A stretch of DNA of 31,721 nucleotides. Origin: an uncultured Eubacteriales bacterium. Lineage in GTDB: Bacteria; Bacillota; Clostridia; Oscillospirales; Oscillospiraceae. The translations under genes were made by a program, and so were the position numbers. Where the stretch lies: positions 1 through 31,721 of the forward strand of contig URQA01000012.1 of the NCBI GenBank assembly GCA_900549885.1, given 5' to 3'. Below are positions 1 to 8,241 of the stretch, in pieces. Under the pieces are notes generated by a model. That model made no database searches and was not told where the DNA came from. It saw only the letters and a list, made by a program, of their open reading frames with translations. The stretch's first letter is position 1; every line of letters starts with the position of its first letter.

Positions 1-476
1 GTCTGCAATTTTTCTTTGAGGGTATCACTACGGGCGGCGATGCCCTCGCACATTCTGACCTCCTTTCGGATAATTTTCAGCCGTCCAGAAATATCGGAAA
101 GCTCCGCCTTGACCGCTTCCTCGTCCGGCTCGGCCTGGTCATACATATGGTCGGCATAGTGATCCGCCCGCCGCATCAGCGTGTGGAGCCGGGCAGCCAA
201 CGCGCGGAAGGGACTGGCCGGCTCAATCTCCACAATGCCGCCGTCCACCTCCTGCGCATCCCGGTCTGGCTCATCCACCTGGGTCTCCGCCTGGGGTTCC
301 GGACCGGGCGGCCGCCTGGAGTCGTCCGGGCGCTGAGCCTCCCTCGCTCCCTGCCGTTCCGCCGGGCCAGGGAACTCCACCACCTTGGATGAGCCGTATT
401 TTCCAGAGCCGTATTCCGCCAAAATGTCGTCCACAGAATATTCCTGTTTGTCCTTTGGGTCTTTATGGTCTGCCAT
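1..476 (-). CDS. hypothetical protein, N-terminal part (runs off the left edge)
   Basis: An open frame reads leftward from an ATG at 474-476 to the window edge without a stop, so about 158 codons of the N-terminus are visible. An AAAGGAG ribosome site lies just upstream. The product starts MADHKDPKDKQEYSVDDILA, followed by a low-complexity Pro/Glu/Arg-rich stretch (about residues 35-85) and then a charged, probably helical segment (about 100-158). No signal peptide, membrane segment or catalytic motif is visible. It lies 79 bases downstream of rlmB on the same strand, so the two may share a transcript. I do not recognise the family; N-termini of this DDILAEYG type are, as far as I recall, typical of uncharacterised Oscillospiraceae proteins. 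Confidence 0.6.
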   Translation of the reverse strand, partial: MADHKDPKDKQEYSVDDILAEYGSGKYGSSKVVEFPGPAERQGAREAQRPDDSRRPPGPEPQAETQVDEPDRDAQEVDGGIVEIEPASPFRALAARLHTLMRRADHYADHMYDQAEPDEEAVKAELSDISGRLKIIRKEVRMCEGIAARSDTLKEKLQ

Positions 477-509
477 GGGTCTGCTCCTTTCCCTTCCGGG
501 AAGTGTATG

Positions 510-533
510 CAGGCAGGGAAACTCCCTTGCCTG
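510..533. other. hairpin between rlmB and the downstream gene
   Basis: CAGGCAGGGA and TCCCTTGCCTG pair with one bulged T around an AAC loop. A short T run follows only on the plus strand, while the genes here run on the minus strand, so this is more likely an intercistronic RNA hairpin than a strong terminator. Confidence 0.35.
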
Positions 534-555
534 TTTTAAAGGCCGTACCTTTGCG

Positions 556-1320
556 TTATCCTCTCTGCCGCACGGCTTCATACAGCACCACTGCTGCGGC
601 GGCAGAGGCATTGAGGGAATTGAGCCGCCCTCGCATAGGGATGGACACTAAAAAATCGCACTGCTCCCGAACCAGGCGGCCCATACCGTCCCCCTCACTG
701 CCGATGACAATGACAGCAGGGCCTTTCAGATCCGCGTCGTACAGGCTGGTATTTCCATCGGCGGCAGTGCCAAACACCCACAGCCCCTCCTTTTTCAGCT
801 CTTTGAGCAGGGAGGTCAGGTTTGCCACCCGGGCTACAGGCAGATAGCTCACCGCCCCGGCCGAAGTTTTGGCCACAATGGCGGTCAGCCCTGCGCTGCG
901 CCGCTTGGGGATCACCACCCCGTGGGCCCCGGCGCACTCTGCTGTGCGGATCACCGCCCCAAGATTGTGGGGATCGCTGAGCTCGTCGCACACCACGATA
1001 AGGGGCGCCTCCCCCTTGTCCCGGGCAGCGGCCAAAATATCCTCCACACTGGCGTACTCCCGGACGGCAGACACGGCAACGACCCCTTGGTGACTCTTGG
1101 TGCGGCTCATACCATCCAGCTTGCGCCGGTCGCACTCCACTACCACCACGCCCCTATCCCGGGCAGATGCGGCAATGTGCCCTAAGGTAGCGTCCGTCTC
1201 CCCCCGTGCAATGTAGACCTTATCAATCGCGGTGCCTGCCCGCAAGGCTTCTATCACCGCGTTTCTCCCTTCTATGAGGCCATCGGCCTCCGCCTCTATG
1301 GTTTTTCTTTCGTCGCGCAT
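556..1320 (-). CDS. rlmB: 23S rRNA 2'-O-ribose methyltransferase, RlmB/TrmH (SPOUT) family
   Basis: Predicted to methylate the 2'-OH of a 23S rRNA guanosine (G2251 in E. coli numbering) from SAM. The 254-residue length fits the family. The N-terminus carries the L30e-like substrate-binding domain (IEGRNAVIEALRAG near residue 17). The SPOUT domain follows with its three signature blocks: NLGAVIRTAECAGAHG, VIGSEGDGMGRLVRE and IPMRGRLNSLNASAAAAV, the last being the knotted SAM site. I chose the ATG at 1318-1320 because AAAGGAG sits 8 bases upstream; an upstream in-frame ATG (1356) lacks such a site. Family membership is clear; the exact target nucleotide is inferred. Confidence 0.93.
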   Translation of the reverse strand: MRDERKTIEAEADGLIEGRNAVIEALRAGTAIDKVYIARGETDATLGHIAASARDRGVVVVECDRRKLDGMSRTKSHQGVVAVSAVREYASVEDILAAARDKGEAPLIVVCDELSDPHNLGAVIRTAECAGAHGVVIPKRRSAGLTAIVAKTSAGAVSYLPVARVANLTSLLKELKKEGLWVFGTAADGNTSLYDADLKGPAVIVIGSEGDGMGRLVREQCDFLVSIPMRGRLNSLNASAAAAVVLYEAVRQRG

Positions 1321-1457
1321 AGGAAACGCTCCTTTATCGTATACTTCAAATTGCAATCATTCGGATTTCCCGCAACAAGGTCCCAGCCGGTATCTGTCCG
1401 GCAGACCCGCTCCAGCGCAGATCCTCTCCCATTGTTGCAGCGCCTTCTTAAGACAGT

Positions 1458-1486
1458 ATCATACCACAGATCACGGTCCAGCAAAA
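1458..1486 (-). promoter_or_regulatory. putative rlmB promoter
   Basis: Reading leftward, TTTTGC (1481-1486), a 17-base spacer and TATGAT (1458-1463) preceded by TGG form a weak sigma-A-type, extended -10 promoter. It leaves an untranslated leader of about 130 bases before rlmB. The 386-base gap 1321-1706 holds this site and the divergent ftsH promoter; I see nothing else in it. Confidence 0.4.
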
Positions 1487-1608
1487 GAGGAAAAACACAC
1501 AGCCGTTACCTATTTCTTTTCTCAAGGCGCACCACTGTAGTATCTTGACTTCTCCGGGTCATTTTCCTGCAGGTCATAGAAAATTCACACCCTGGCCATG
1601 AACATTTC

Positions 1609-1637
1609 TTGTTTTTCCGCCCCGCTTGTGTTATACT
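1609..1637 (+). promoter_or_regulatory. ftsH promoter
   Basis: TTGTTT (1609-1614), a 17-base spacer and TATACT (1632-1637) match a sigma-A promoter well. It lies about 70 bases upstream of the ftsH start. Confidence 0.7.
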
Positions 1638-1706
1638 CACTCTAAAATAGAGGAATCTTGCCGTCCCCCTGGGGACGTTTTCCAACCTTCGAAGGAGGGC
1701 GCGCCT

Positions 1707-3854
1707 ATGGCCGGGCCTAACAAACCGAGTAACCAAAACAACAATCAAAACGACAACAAGAAAAAAGCTCCCATTGGATTTCTGGGTATCGTGCTGTGGG
1801 CAGTGGTACTAGTGCTGTTGCTCAACACCTGTATGAGCTCCCTGCAGAATTCCAGTACGGTTGAAGTGCGGTACTCGGAATTCCGCCAGTGGGTGGAAGC
1901 CGGGTATGTGGACCAGGTGGAAATGGAGTCCGATGGCTACTATTTCACTGTGAAAGAGGGAACTCCGCCCCTGACGGAATATGCAGATAAAATCACCCAA
2001 TCCCTCAGCGAACAGCAGCGCAACCTGTTCAACAGCCTGCTGGGGGGCAATATGCAGCAGGCTCTGGAGGATTCCGTCACCTTTGTCACCGCCCCGGTCA
2101 CGGATTACACCCTTGTCCCTCTCCTGAATGACATGGATGTGGATTACGGTACCAAGCGCGTCACCAACAGCCAGTATATGCTGTCTGTCATGCTGCAGAC
2201 CATCCTGCCCATTCTCATCATGGTAGTCGCTATGGTGTTTATCTACCGCTATATTTTCAAAAAGATGGGTTCTGGCGGGATCGGCGGTGTAGGCGGCGTA
2301 GGCAAAGCTAATGCCAAGGTGTATGTGGAGAAGAAAACCGGCGTCACCTTTGCCGATGTGGCTGGCCAGGATGAGGCTAAGGAAAGCCTGGAAGAGATCA
2401 TCGACTTCCTCCACAATCCGGGCAAGTACACCGAGATCGGCGCCAAGCTGCCCAAGGGCGCTTTGCTGGTGGGGCCGCCGGGTACCGGCAAGACGTTGCT
2501 GGCCAAGGCTGTGGCCGGCGAGGCCAATGTGCCCTTCTTCTCCATCTCAGGTTCTGACTTTGTGGAGATGTTCGTGGGTGTGGGTGCCAGCCGTGTCCGC
2601 GACCTGTTCAAGGAGGCCAGCAAAATGGCCCCCTGCATCATCTTCATTGATGAGATCGACACCATCGGCAAATCCCGGGATAACCGTATGGGCGGTAACG
2701 ACGAACGAGAGCAGACCCTCAACCAATTGTTGGCTGAGTTGGACGGTTTCGACCCAGGCAAGGGCGTCATCGTCTTGGGCGCTACCAACCGGCCTGAGGT
2801 ATTGGACAAGGCTCTGCTCCGTCCCGGCCGGTTCGACCGCCGCATCACCATCGACCGGCCCAACCTGGCTGGCCGTCTGGCCACTCTCCAGGTCCATACG
2901 CGGAACATCCGCTTGGCGGAGGACGTGGACTTGAATAAGATCGCCCAGGCCACCGCCGGCTGCGTGGGCGCAGATCTGGCCAACCTGGTCAACGAGGCCG
3001 CCCTGCGGGCGGTGCGTATGGGCCGAAAAGCAGTCAACCAGCAAGACCTGCTCACCTCCTTTGAGTTTGTCATTGCGGGCAGTGAGAAGAAGGGTACTGT
3101 CCTCACCGAGCAGGAAAAGCAGATGATCGCCTACCATGAAGTAGGCCACGCCCTGGTAGCCCACTATCAAAAGAACAACGCAATGCCTGTATCTAAAATC
3201 ACCATCGTCCCCCACACCCAAGGGGCGTTGGGTTACACCCTCCACCTGCCGGAGGAGGAAAAGTTCCTCATGACGGAGGACGACCTGCTGGCGGAGATCC
3301 GCACCCTGCTGGCAGGGCGGTCCGCCGAGGAGGTGGTATTCGGCTCCAAGTCCTCTGGCGCGGCCAATGACATCGAGCGGGCTACCGACATTGCTCGAAA
3401 GATGGTCACCATGTTCGGAATGAGCGACAAGTACGGCATGATGGGGCTGGCCACGGTGCAGAACCAGTACCTGGATGGCCAGATGGGCCTGACCTGCGCC
3501 CAAGATACCGCTGCTGGCATCGACAACGAGGTGCGGTCCATCATTGACCGCTGCCATGCCGATGCCATCCGCACTCTGGAAAAGCACCGGGAGCTGCTGG
3601 ACAAAATCGCCTCCTACCTGCTGGAAAAGGAGACCATCACTGGTGCGGAGATGGTTGCCATCATTCAAGGCCGGGATCCCGCCTTGGCAGAGGTCTCCCT
3701 TCCTGGAGATATTGAGCCCCCGGCCAAGTCCATCCGCATGACCAACGAACCTATTCCCATGCCCCCCGCAGACGGCGGAGTCCCTCCCAGTCAAGATGGC
3801 GGGGCGGATGGGGACAGCTCTCCTGATGCCCCGGATCATGTCTCTTGGGATTGA
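1707..3854 (+). CDS. ftsH: ATP-dependent zinc metalloprotease FtsH
   Basis: Membrane-anchored AAA+ protease that unfolds and degrades membrane and regulatory proteins. The 715-residue product has a first membrane segment at about 23-42, an extracytoplasmic domain, a second segment at about 159-180 and a Gly-rich linker. The AAA module follows, with Walker A GPPGTGKT (256-263), Walker B IIFIDEID (311-318) and the second region of homology around 354-380 with its arginine fingers. The metalloprotease domain has HEVGH (477-481) as zinc site; the usual form is HEAGH, so Val for Ala is a conservative change. The Pro/Gly/Asp-rich tail is disordered. Start ATG 1707 is set by GAAGGAGGG 8 bases upstream. 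It is monocistronic, between its own promoter and terminator. Confidence 0.97.
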   Translation: MAGPNKPSNQNNNQNDNKKKAPIGFLGIVLWAVVLVLLLNTCMSSLQNSSTVEVRYSEFRQWVEAGYVDQVEMESDGYYFTVKEGTPPLTEYADKITQSLSEQQRNLFNSLLGGNMQQALEDSVTFVTAPVTDYTLVPLLNDMDVDYGTKRVTNSQYMLSVMLQTILPILIMVVAMVFIYRYIFKKMGSGGIGGVGGVGKANAKVYVEKKTGVTFADVAGQDEAKESLEEIIDFLHNPGKYTEIGAKLPKGALLVGPPGTGKTLLAKAVAGEANVPFFSISGSDFVEMFVGVGASRVRDLFKEASKMAPCIIFIDEIDTIGKSRDNRMGGNDEREQTLNQLLAELDGFDPGKGVIVLGATNRPEVLDKALLRPGRFDRRITIDRPNLAGRLATLQVHTRNIRLAEDVDLNKIAQATAGCVGADLANLVNEAALRAVRMGRKAVNQQDLLTSFEFVIAGSEKKGTVLTEQEKQMIAYHEVGHALVAHYQKNNAMPVSKITIVPHTQGALGYTLHLPEEEKFLMTEDDLLAEIRTLLAGRSAEEVVFGSKSSGAANDIERATDIARKMVTMFGMSDKYGMMGLATVQNQYLDGQMGLTCAQDTAAGIDNEVRSIIDRCHADAIRTLEKHRELLDKIASYLLEKETITGAEMVAIIQGRDPALAEVSLPGDIEPPAKSIRMTNEPIPMPPADGGVPPSQDGGADGDSSPDAPDHVSWD

Positions 3855-3874
3855 TCCATTTCAGTTGTGCCTTT

Positions 3875-3910
3875 GCCCCGGCCCGCGACAGCGGAGCCGG
3901 GGCTTTATTT
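3875..3910 (+). terminator. ftsH rho-independent terminator
   Basis: GCCCCGGC (3875-3882) pairs with GCCGGGGC (3896-3903) and is followed by TTTATTT, 20 bases after the ftsH stop. Confidence 0.8.
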
Positions 3911-3943
3911 CCCGTATAAAGGCTCAGTCCAATCATTTCCAAA

Positions 3944-3984
3944 AAAAGAGGCCGTCCGGGCGCAAGGCCCAGACGGTCTCTTTT
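3944..3984 (-). terminator. terminator of the convergent lipoprotein genes
   Basis: An 18-base imperfect stem (3944-3961 with 3967-3984) has one wobble and one mismatch, and a GCAAG loop. Read leftward, the stem ends in CTTTT and runs into a T tract (plus-strand A run 3941-3947). It could also stop leftover plus-strand transcripts. Confidence 0.65.
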
Positions 3985-3996
3985 CATGCAAACCGC

Positions 3997-4458
3997 TCAT
4001 CCCAGCGCCAAATCCTTGAGCGCCTGGGGTAGTCGGTCGGGATTCCCCACTGCCAGCAGCACGGTGTTCTCCCTCCGAGAGATTACTGCCTCCTCCAGCC
4101 GGGGTACCTGGTCAGGACCATAAGTTTGATAGCTCTCAATCTGGCTTTCCACTCGTTTTTTGCAGGACTCCTCGGCGGTCTTGGCTGCCGCCTCATCCCG
4201 CAACACCAGCACCGTCACCTCATCAGCACTTGCCGAGGAATTGATGGCAATATAGCTGGCACAGTCGATAACAGCGTTCTCCTCGAGCCCATAGAGCAGG
4301 GCTACAGTATAGCTGTCCACCTGCTCCATCTCTCCATCGAAAGCGTCCGCGTCAATCAGGGCTTGGGCATCGGCAGTCGTATAGGCTTTTCCATCTGCTC
4401 CGCAGGCGGAGAGCAGAACGACCAATGCCAGCACCGGCCAGATCAGCCGTTGTTTCAT
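3997..4458 (-). CDS. DUF4358-type lipoprotein
   Basis: A 153-residue secreted lipoprotein. The signal peptide is MKQRLIWPVLALVVLLSAC with a lipobox LSAC, so Cys19 should be lipidated. The mature part (YTTADAQALIDADAFDGEME, then LYGL and CASYIAINSS blocks) fits the DUF4358 family of Clostridia, whose function is unknown. It is 29 bases downstream of the SGNH hydrolase gene on the same strand. DUF4358 proteins often neighbour SGNH/GDSL or acyltransferase genes of cell-envelope modification, as far as I recall, so a surface-polymer role is possible but unproven. Confidence 0.8.
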   Translation of the reverse strand: MKQRLIWPVLALVVLLSACGADGKAYTTADAQALIDADAFDGEMEQVDSYTVALLYGLEENAVIDCASYIAINSSASADEVTVLVLRDEAAAKTAEESCKKRVESQIESYQTYGPDQVPRLEEAVISRRENTVLLAVGNPDRLPQALKDLALG

Positions 4459-4487
4459 CTGCTTTCTCTCCTTCCATCAAGTGTGGC

Positions 4488-5397
4488 TCAGCCTTCAGAT
4501 GACTGAATATCATCCGCCGCGGGCTGGGCATTGGCATATTCCTCCGCTGTCAGCACATGGCACCGGAGGTAGGCGTACCACAGCTGGTAGCCGTCCTTCT
4601 TGAAGTGTACCCCATCGGAGGCCATGTCCGCTGGCAAATCCCCTTGCTCACTGCGGAACACGTGGGCCACGTCCAACAGCGCCACTTGCTTTTCCTTTGC
4701 CGTCTCCACAATGATCTCGTTGAAGGCGTTCACATTGGTGTTATTGATATAGCTGCCCAAACCGTTCTCGGCCGCTTTTCCCTCGTTGACTGGGGGCAGG
4801 GTCTGAAGGTAGATGACCGCATTGGGCTGGAGCTCCTTCACGCGGTCCACCATAGCATTCAGTCCTTTTTCATAGGAGCTGGCGGGGTATCCCAGTTCGT
4901 TGATGCCAATCATGATATAGACCTTGGCGTACTGCTTGCGGGAGAGAGCCTCCATCATCGTCATCTTTTGGCCCTCCACCTCGATCTGGCGGTAGTCCTC
5001 GTCATCCACCCGGAACACGGTCATCCCCTTATGCCAGAAAAAGTCTCCCTCATGTAGGCCGCTGTAAAGCTGCAATCCCTCTGTGCGGGAGTCGCCCAAA
5101 AATACCGCGTCCTCAAACCAGCTTTCCTCCACTTCTTCACTTTCCGGTACACTCTGGCCGAATGTGTATGTGCCGCCCTGCTCCTGGCTGGGCTGGGGTT
5201 CCGGTGTGGAAACCACTTCTGACACAGGAACTGACTCTACCGCGCCGGAGGGCTGTGTCGGATCGGAGGACGGCTCCACCGGGGCCGAACTGGCGGGAGG
5301 TTCAGAGCCGGGTGCGGTCCGGGCCGCCGTTCGAACAGGCGGCCAACATGGTCAGGCACAGGACCAGCAACAGAAAAAACAGGGTAATACGCTTCAT
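4488..5397 (-). pseudogene. SGNH/GDSL-hydrolase lipoprotein, frameshifted after the lipobox
   Basis: The hydrolase body (frame 4488-5279) has GDSR block I (FLGDSRTEGL), GINELG, and SDGVH with the Asp/His pair of the SGNH triad, so it should be a surface esterase or acetylhydrolase. The only start in that frame is a GTG at 5277-5279 with no signal peptide. Just upstream, an ATG at 5395-5397 begins a lipoprotein signal peptide (MKRITLFFLLLVLCLTMLAA followed by Cys), but that frame ends at a TGA (5302-5304). Removing one base from the GGCCCGG run near 5318-5326 joins the two into one continuous lipoprotein with a Pro/Ser-rich linker. Either a real frameshift or an assembly error. It heads a probable two-gene operon with the DUF4358 gene. 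Confidence 0.75.
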
Positions 5398-5453
5398 GGT
5401 GACTTCTCTTTTCTTTCGGTAGATTTGCCGAGTTTCGACAGGGAGTTCATTTT

Positions 5454-5484
5454 ATCATATCCGCCCTGGCCTGTCGTTACACAA
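5454..5484 (-). promoter_or_regulatory. possible promoter of the SGNH-DUF4358 operon
   Basis: Reading leftward, TTGTGT (5479-5484) and TATGAT (5454-5459) are 19 bases apart, a long spacer, 57 bases before the signal-peptide start. The placement also supports the upstream start at 5397. Confidence 0.35.
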
Positions 5485-5520
5485 TGGTGAATTTTTGGTA
5501 TCAAAAAAGTAACAATCCGC

Positions 5521-6222
5521 CTACTTTTTCCCTATGATTTCCATGATCTCTTGGTAACTGTGTGCCTGCCAGGTGGGTACGGTAGGCCCACTCAAAGCTG
5601 TCCCCTTGGGATTATACCAGATAGAGTCCAGCCCAGCCCGCGCGGCCCCCAAAATATCGGTGTCCAGGCCATCCCCCACCATCACAGTCCGCCGCCGGTC
5701 CGATACCTTCAGCGCCTCCAGCACCCGCTCAAAAAACTCCGTCTGGGGCTTCTGCGCCCCCAGCTCCATGGAAATGAACAGGTTGGGCACCAGCTTGTCC
5801 AGCCCTGTACGGACATACCGGCCCCGCTGGGGACCGGGTAAGCCGTTGGTAGCAATGGCCAGGGTCAGCCCCATCCCGTTCAGCGCCTGGCAGAAGTCCG
5901 CCGCCCCAGGCAGCAGAAAAGCTTCCTGGCCCAGACATTCCATGTAGTCCCGGTTGAGCCGGGCCGGATCCGGGCTGTCCGAAGCGCCGTACAGCCGCAG
6001 CAGGGCGGCAAAGCGCTCCACCACCAGAAAGTCCTGGTCGATCTTCCCCCGGGCAAAGGCCGCCCACAGCGCATCGTTGATCTTGGAATAATCTCCGTAT
6101 ACCGGGTCATCTTGGGGAAGGCCCCACTTCTTCAGGACGCGGCGCAGGGCCTCCCGCTCGGACCGTTCAAAGTCCAGAAGGGTCCGGTCCGCGTCCAGCA
6201 AAACCACATCATAGCGTGTCAC
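5521..6222 (-). CDS. HAD-superfamily phosphatase, YjjG/YfnB-like nucleotidase
   Basis: A 233-residue cytosolic HAD hydrolase, probably removing phosphate from small metabolites; the YjjG branch is known for cleaning up non-canonical pyrimidine nucleotides. Motif I is DADRTLLDF near residue 9 (nucleophile and acid Asp), motif II is IATNG, motif III is the Lys in GAQKPQ, and motif IV is VGDGLDTDI. The helical cap lies between motifs I and II (about residues 20-100). Its ATG overlaps the end of the ThrE-type gene by 14 bases, so the two are translationally coupled. The family is clear; the substrate is inferred. Confidence 0.85.
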   Translation of the reverse strand: MTRYDVVLLDADRTLLDFERSEREALRRVLKKWGLPQDDPVYGDYSKINDALWAAFARGKIDQDFLVVERFAALLRLYGASDSPDPARLNRDYMECLGQEAFLLPGAADFCQALNGMGLTLAIATNGLPGPQRGRYVRTGLDKLVPNLFISMELGAQKPQTEFFERVLEALKVSDRRRTVMVGDGLDTDILGAARAGLDSIWYNPKGTALSGPTVPTWQAHSYQEIMEIIGKK

Positions 6223-7462
6223 GCTTCATCCTCCTCTCTCTGCGCCAGGTGACACAGGTGCGCACGGTGGTGGACACCAGAAGAGTCCCGATGGCCAGGC
6301 AGCTGGCCAGGCCCAGGGCCTGGATCCCCGACTCCAGAAACAGCTGCCGCTGGCCTTGGATAGCATAGTACATGGCATAATAGATATACGAGCCGGGCAC
6401 CAGCGGAAAAAAGGAGACCACCAGATAGGCCGTGATGGGGTATTTCCGCACCCGGGCCATTGCCTCGGCATAGGCGGCAATGGCAATCCCTGCCACCAGA
6501 TACCGCAGATAAATGCTTCCGGTGACCATCCCCATGGCCAGATAGACCGCCCAGCCCAGCGCACCGCCCAGGCAGCACAGCACCACGCCCCAGCCGTGGA
6601 CGTTATACATCACGCAAAATCCAGAACACGCCAAAAACGCAGCCAGGCATTGGAGCACCGCACCATAATCTTCCCTGTTTCCCACTCCCTCAGCGGCAAG
6701 TCCCAGCGTCTGAAATAGGCCCAGGGCCACGCCGGTGCCAATGGCAATGGCGGTGGCGGTGAGCACCGCCCGGACAAAGGTGGACAAGCCAGATACCATG
6801 TCCCCCGTGATCAGGTCGCACATAAAGTTTGTGAACACCAGCCCAGGCACCAGCACCATAAGCGCGCTGATGGCCGCAATCCCCGTATCCACCGGCAGGC
6901 CCAAAGCCCGCAGGCCGTAAATCACCATCCCCAACACCGCCGCTGCGGCGATAGTCTTAAAAAAGAAGTTGACTTCCAGCTTTGACAAGCCCATCACGCA
7001 CAGGCCGGCCACCACCCCCGCCGCGCCGGCGGTCAGCGCCTCCAGCACTCCGCCCTGGAACAGCCCGGTAAAAAACAGCGCCCCGAGGAAATACCCCAAC
7101 AAAACCATGGGCATATGGTACCGCCTGCACTGACGCCCCGTCTCCGCTGCCAGGGCGGGCAGCCGCGCTGGCGGCGGTGGCTGGGCACAGATGGAACGGC
7201 TCAGGGCATTGAAGCGCTCTACCACCTCGATATCGGTAGATACCTTGGTGGCCTGGATCCGGCGCATCCGGGTATGGCTGGCTCCAGTCTCATCCGTGAG
7301 GCTGACAATCAGGCAGTTGGGAATGGCGAACACATCTCCCCGCACCCCATAGGCAGCCAACATCCGGCGTACCGTGTCCTCCACCCGGTAAATTTCTGCC
7401 CCGCCGCCTAGCATCTGGGCGCCTACTTCACCGCAGCCATCCAGCAACTGGTCGTAGTCCAT
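6209..7462 (-). CDS. ThrE-family threonine/serine exporter, fused form
   Basis: A 417-residue membrane protein combining the two halves of the ThrE/YjjP-YjjB exporter family. The N-terminal cytosolic domain has MLGGGAEIYRVEDTVRRML and the IPNCLIVSL strand. About ten hydrophobic segments follow (from roughly residue 115), including the conserved VPGLVFTNFMCDLITGDMVS and, in the second half, FFPLVPGSYIYY. The family exports threonine/serine or small organic acids. Start ATG 7460-7462 is chosen for AAAGGAG 6 bases upstream; the frame stays open upstream without a ribosome site. It is followed by the overlapping HAD gene and preceded by a lipoprotein gene. Confidence 0.85.
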   Translation of the reverse strand: MDYDQLLDGCGEVGAQMLGGGAEIYRVEDTVRRMLAAYGVRGDVFAIPNCLIVSLTDETGASHTRMRRIQATKVSTDIEVVERFNALSRSICAQPPPPARLPALAAETGRQCRRYHMPMVLLGYFLGALFFTGLFQGGVLEALTAGAAGVVAGLCVMGLSKLEVNFFFKTIAAAAVLGMVIYGLRALGLPVDTGIAAISALMVLVPGLVFTNFMCDLITGDMVSGLSTFVRAVLTATAIAIGTGVALGLFQTLGLAAEGVGNREDYGAVLQCLAAFLACSGFCVMYNVHGWGVVLCCLGGALGWAVYLAMGMVTGSIYLRYLVAGIAIAAYAEAMARVRKYPITAYLVVSFFPLVPGSYIYYAMYYAIQGQRQLFLESGIQALGLASCLAIGTLLVSTTVRTCVTWRRERRMKRDTL

Positions 7463-7538
7463 AGCGGCTCCTTTCCGGCGGCCGACCCGCCCCAAGCATT
7501 TCTTATCAATAGGATTCCCCAGTTTGAGGGTTTCCCTC

Positions 7539-8147
7539 TCAAAAAACCGTGAAGGTATCCAGCATAACCTGAAGCAAGCCTTCCTGCCCTTCATCCCCGG
7601 TAAAGACCGCCAGTTCAATGAGGAAAATATCCTCCCCATTCTGGAACAAAATGTACTCTTGACGCAGGCCGTCCAGCTCCTGGTTCATCTGTACCCCGGC
7701 ATATCCTTCTGCTCCAAACATAATTCCAGTGGGTTCCTCGTCTATGGCATAGTCAAATTGCAGCCGGTCTACCGCCTGGTCAATGTTGGCCCCAGAGTAC
7801 AAGCTCACCGCCAGATAGGTCCCCGGCGCTTGGGTGACCTCAAAGGTCTCTCCCCCCGCCCAACTGTTCACCGTGACCAGTTCCGGCGGATAGCTCATGA
7901 CATATCCCAAATCGCTCTCAAACTGGGCGGCCTCCAAGCTCTGACCGTCCACCATCAAAGTATTCTCCCCACCCTGCTCCGATTCCACTGGACTGCTGTC
8001 CTGAGGTATAGGACTGTCTGCCTGGGCGCTGTCCGTGGCCGCCGGACCGGCAGATGGAATCTCACGGTTGGGCTGGCAGGCGGCCAGCCACGGCATCAGA
8101 AATGCCAGCATCAGCGCCAGCGCCGCTGTTTTTATCGTCTTTTTCAT
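7539..8147 (-). CDS. lipoprotein of unknown function
   Basis: A 202-residue secreted lipoprotein: signal peptide MKKTIKTAALALMLAFLMPW ending in a LAAC lipobox, a Ser/Pro/Ala/Glu-rich linker (about residues 27-65), then a small mixed alpha/beta domain with no catalytic motif I recognise. The ATG at 8145-8147 has GGGAGG 8 bases upstream. It ends 76 bases before the ThrE-type gene. Before the element inserted, this gene lay about 95 bases downstream of rumA on the same strand and may have been read from it; the element now separates them. Confidence 0.75.
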   Translation of the reverse strand: MKKTIKTAALALMLAFLMPWLAACQPNREIPSAGPAATDSAQADSPIPQDSSPVESEQGGENTLMVDGQSLEAAQFESDLGYVMSYPPELVTVNSWAGGETFEVTQAPGTYLAVSLYSGANIDQAVDRLQFDYAIDEEPTGIMFGAEGYAGVQMNQELDGLRQEYILFQNGEDIFLIELAVFTGDEGQEGLLQVMLDTFTVF

Positions 8148-8160
8148 CTGAGACACCTCC

Positions 8161-8184
8161 CAAAACCAGCCGGGCTTTGCCCGG
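8161..8184 (-). terminator. GC-rich hairpin upstream of the lipoprotein gene
   Basis: CCGGGC (8170-8175) pairs with GCCCGG (8179-8184) around TTT. Read leftward it is followed by CTGGTTTT, a weak T run. It may have been the original rumA terminator and would now end the recombinase transcript. Confidence 0.4.
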
Positions 8185-8241
8185 TCCTCTGTCCGCCCTA
8201 CGAAAATGGACTCCACCATAATATTCCATCTATAAGAACAC

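Noticed and set aside
2547..3839. Minus-strand open frame of 430 codons
   Set aside because: It is the shadow of ftsH in GC-rich sequence; ftsH carries all family motifs on the other strand.
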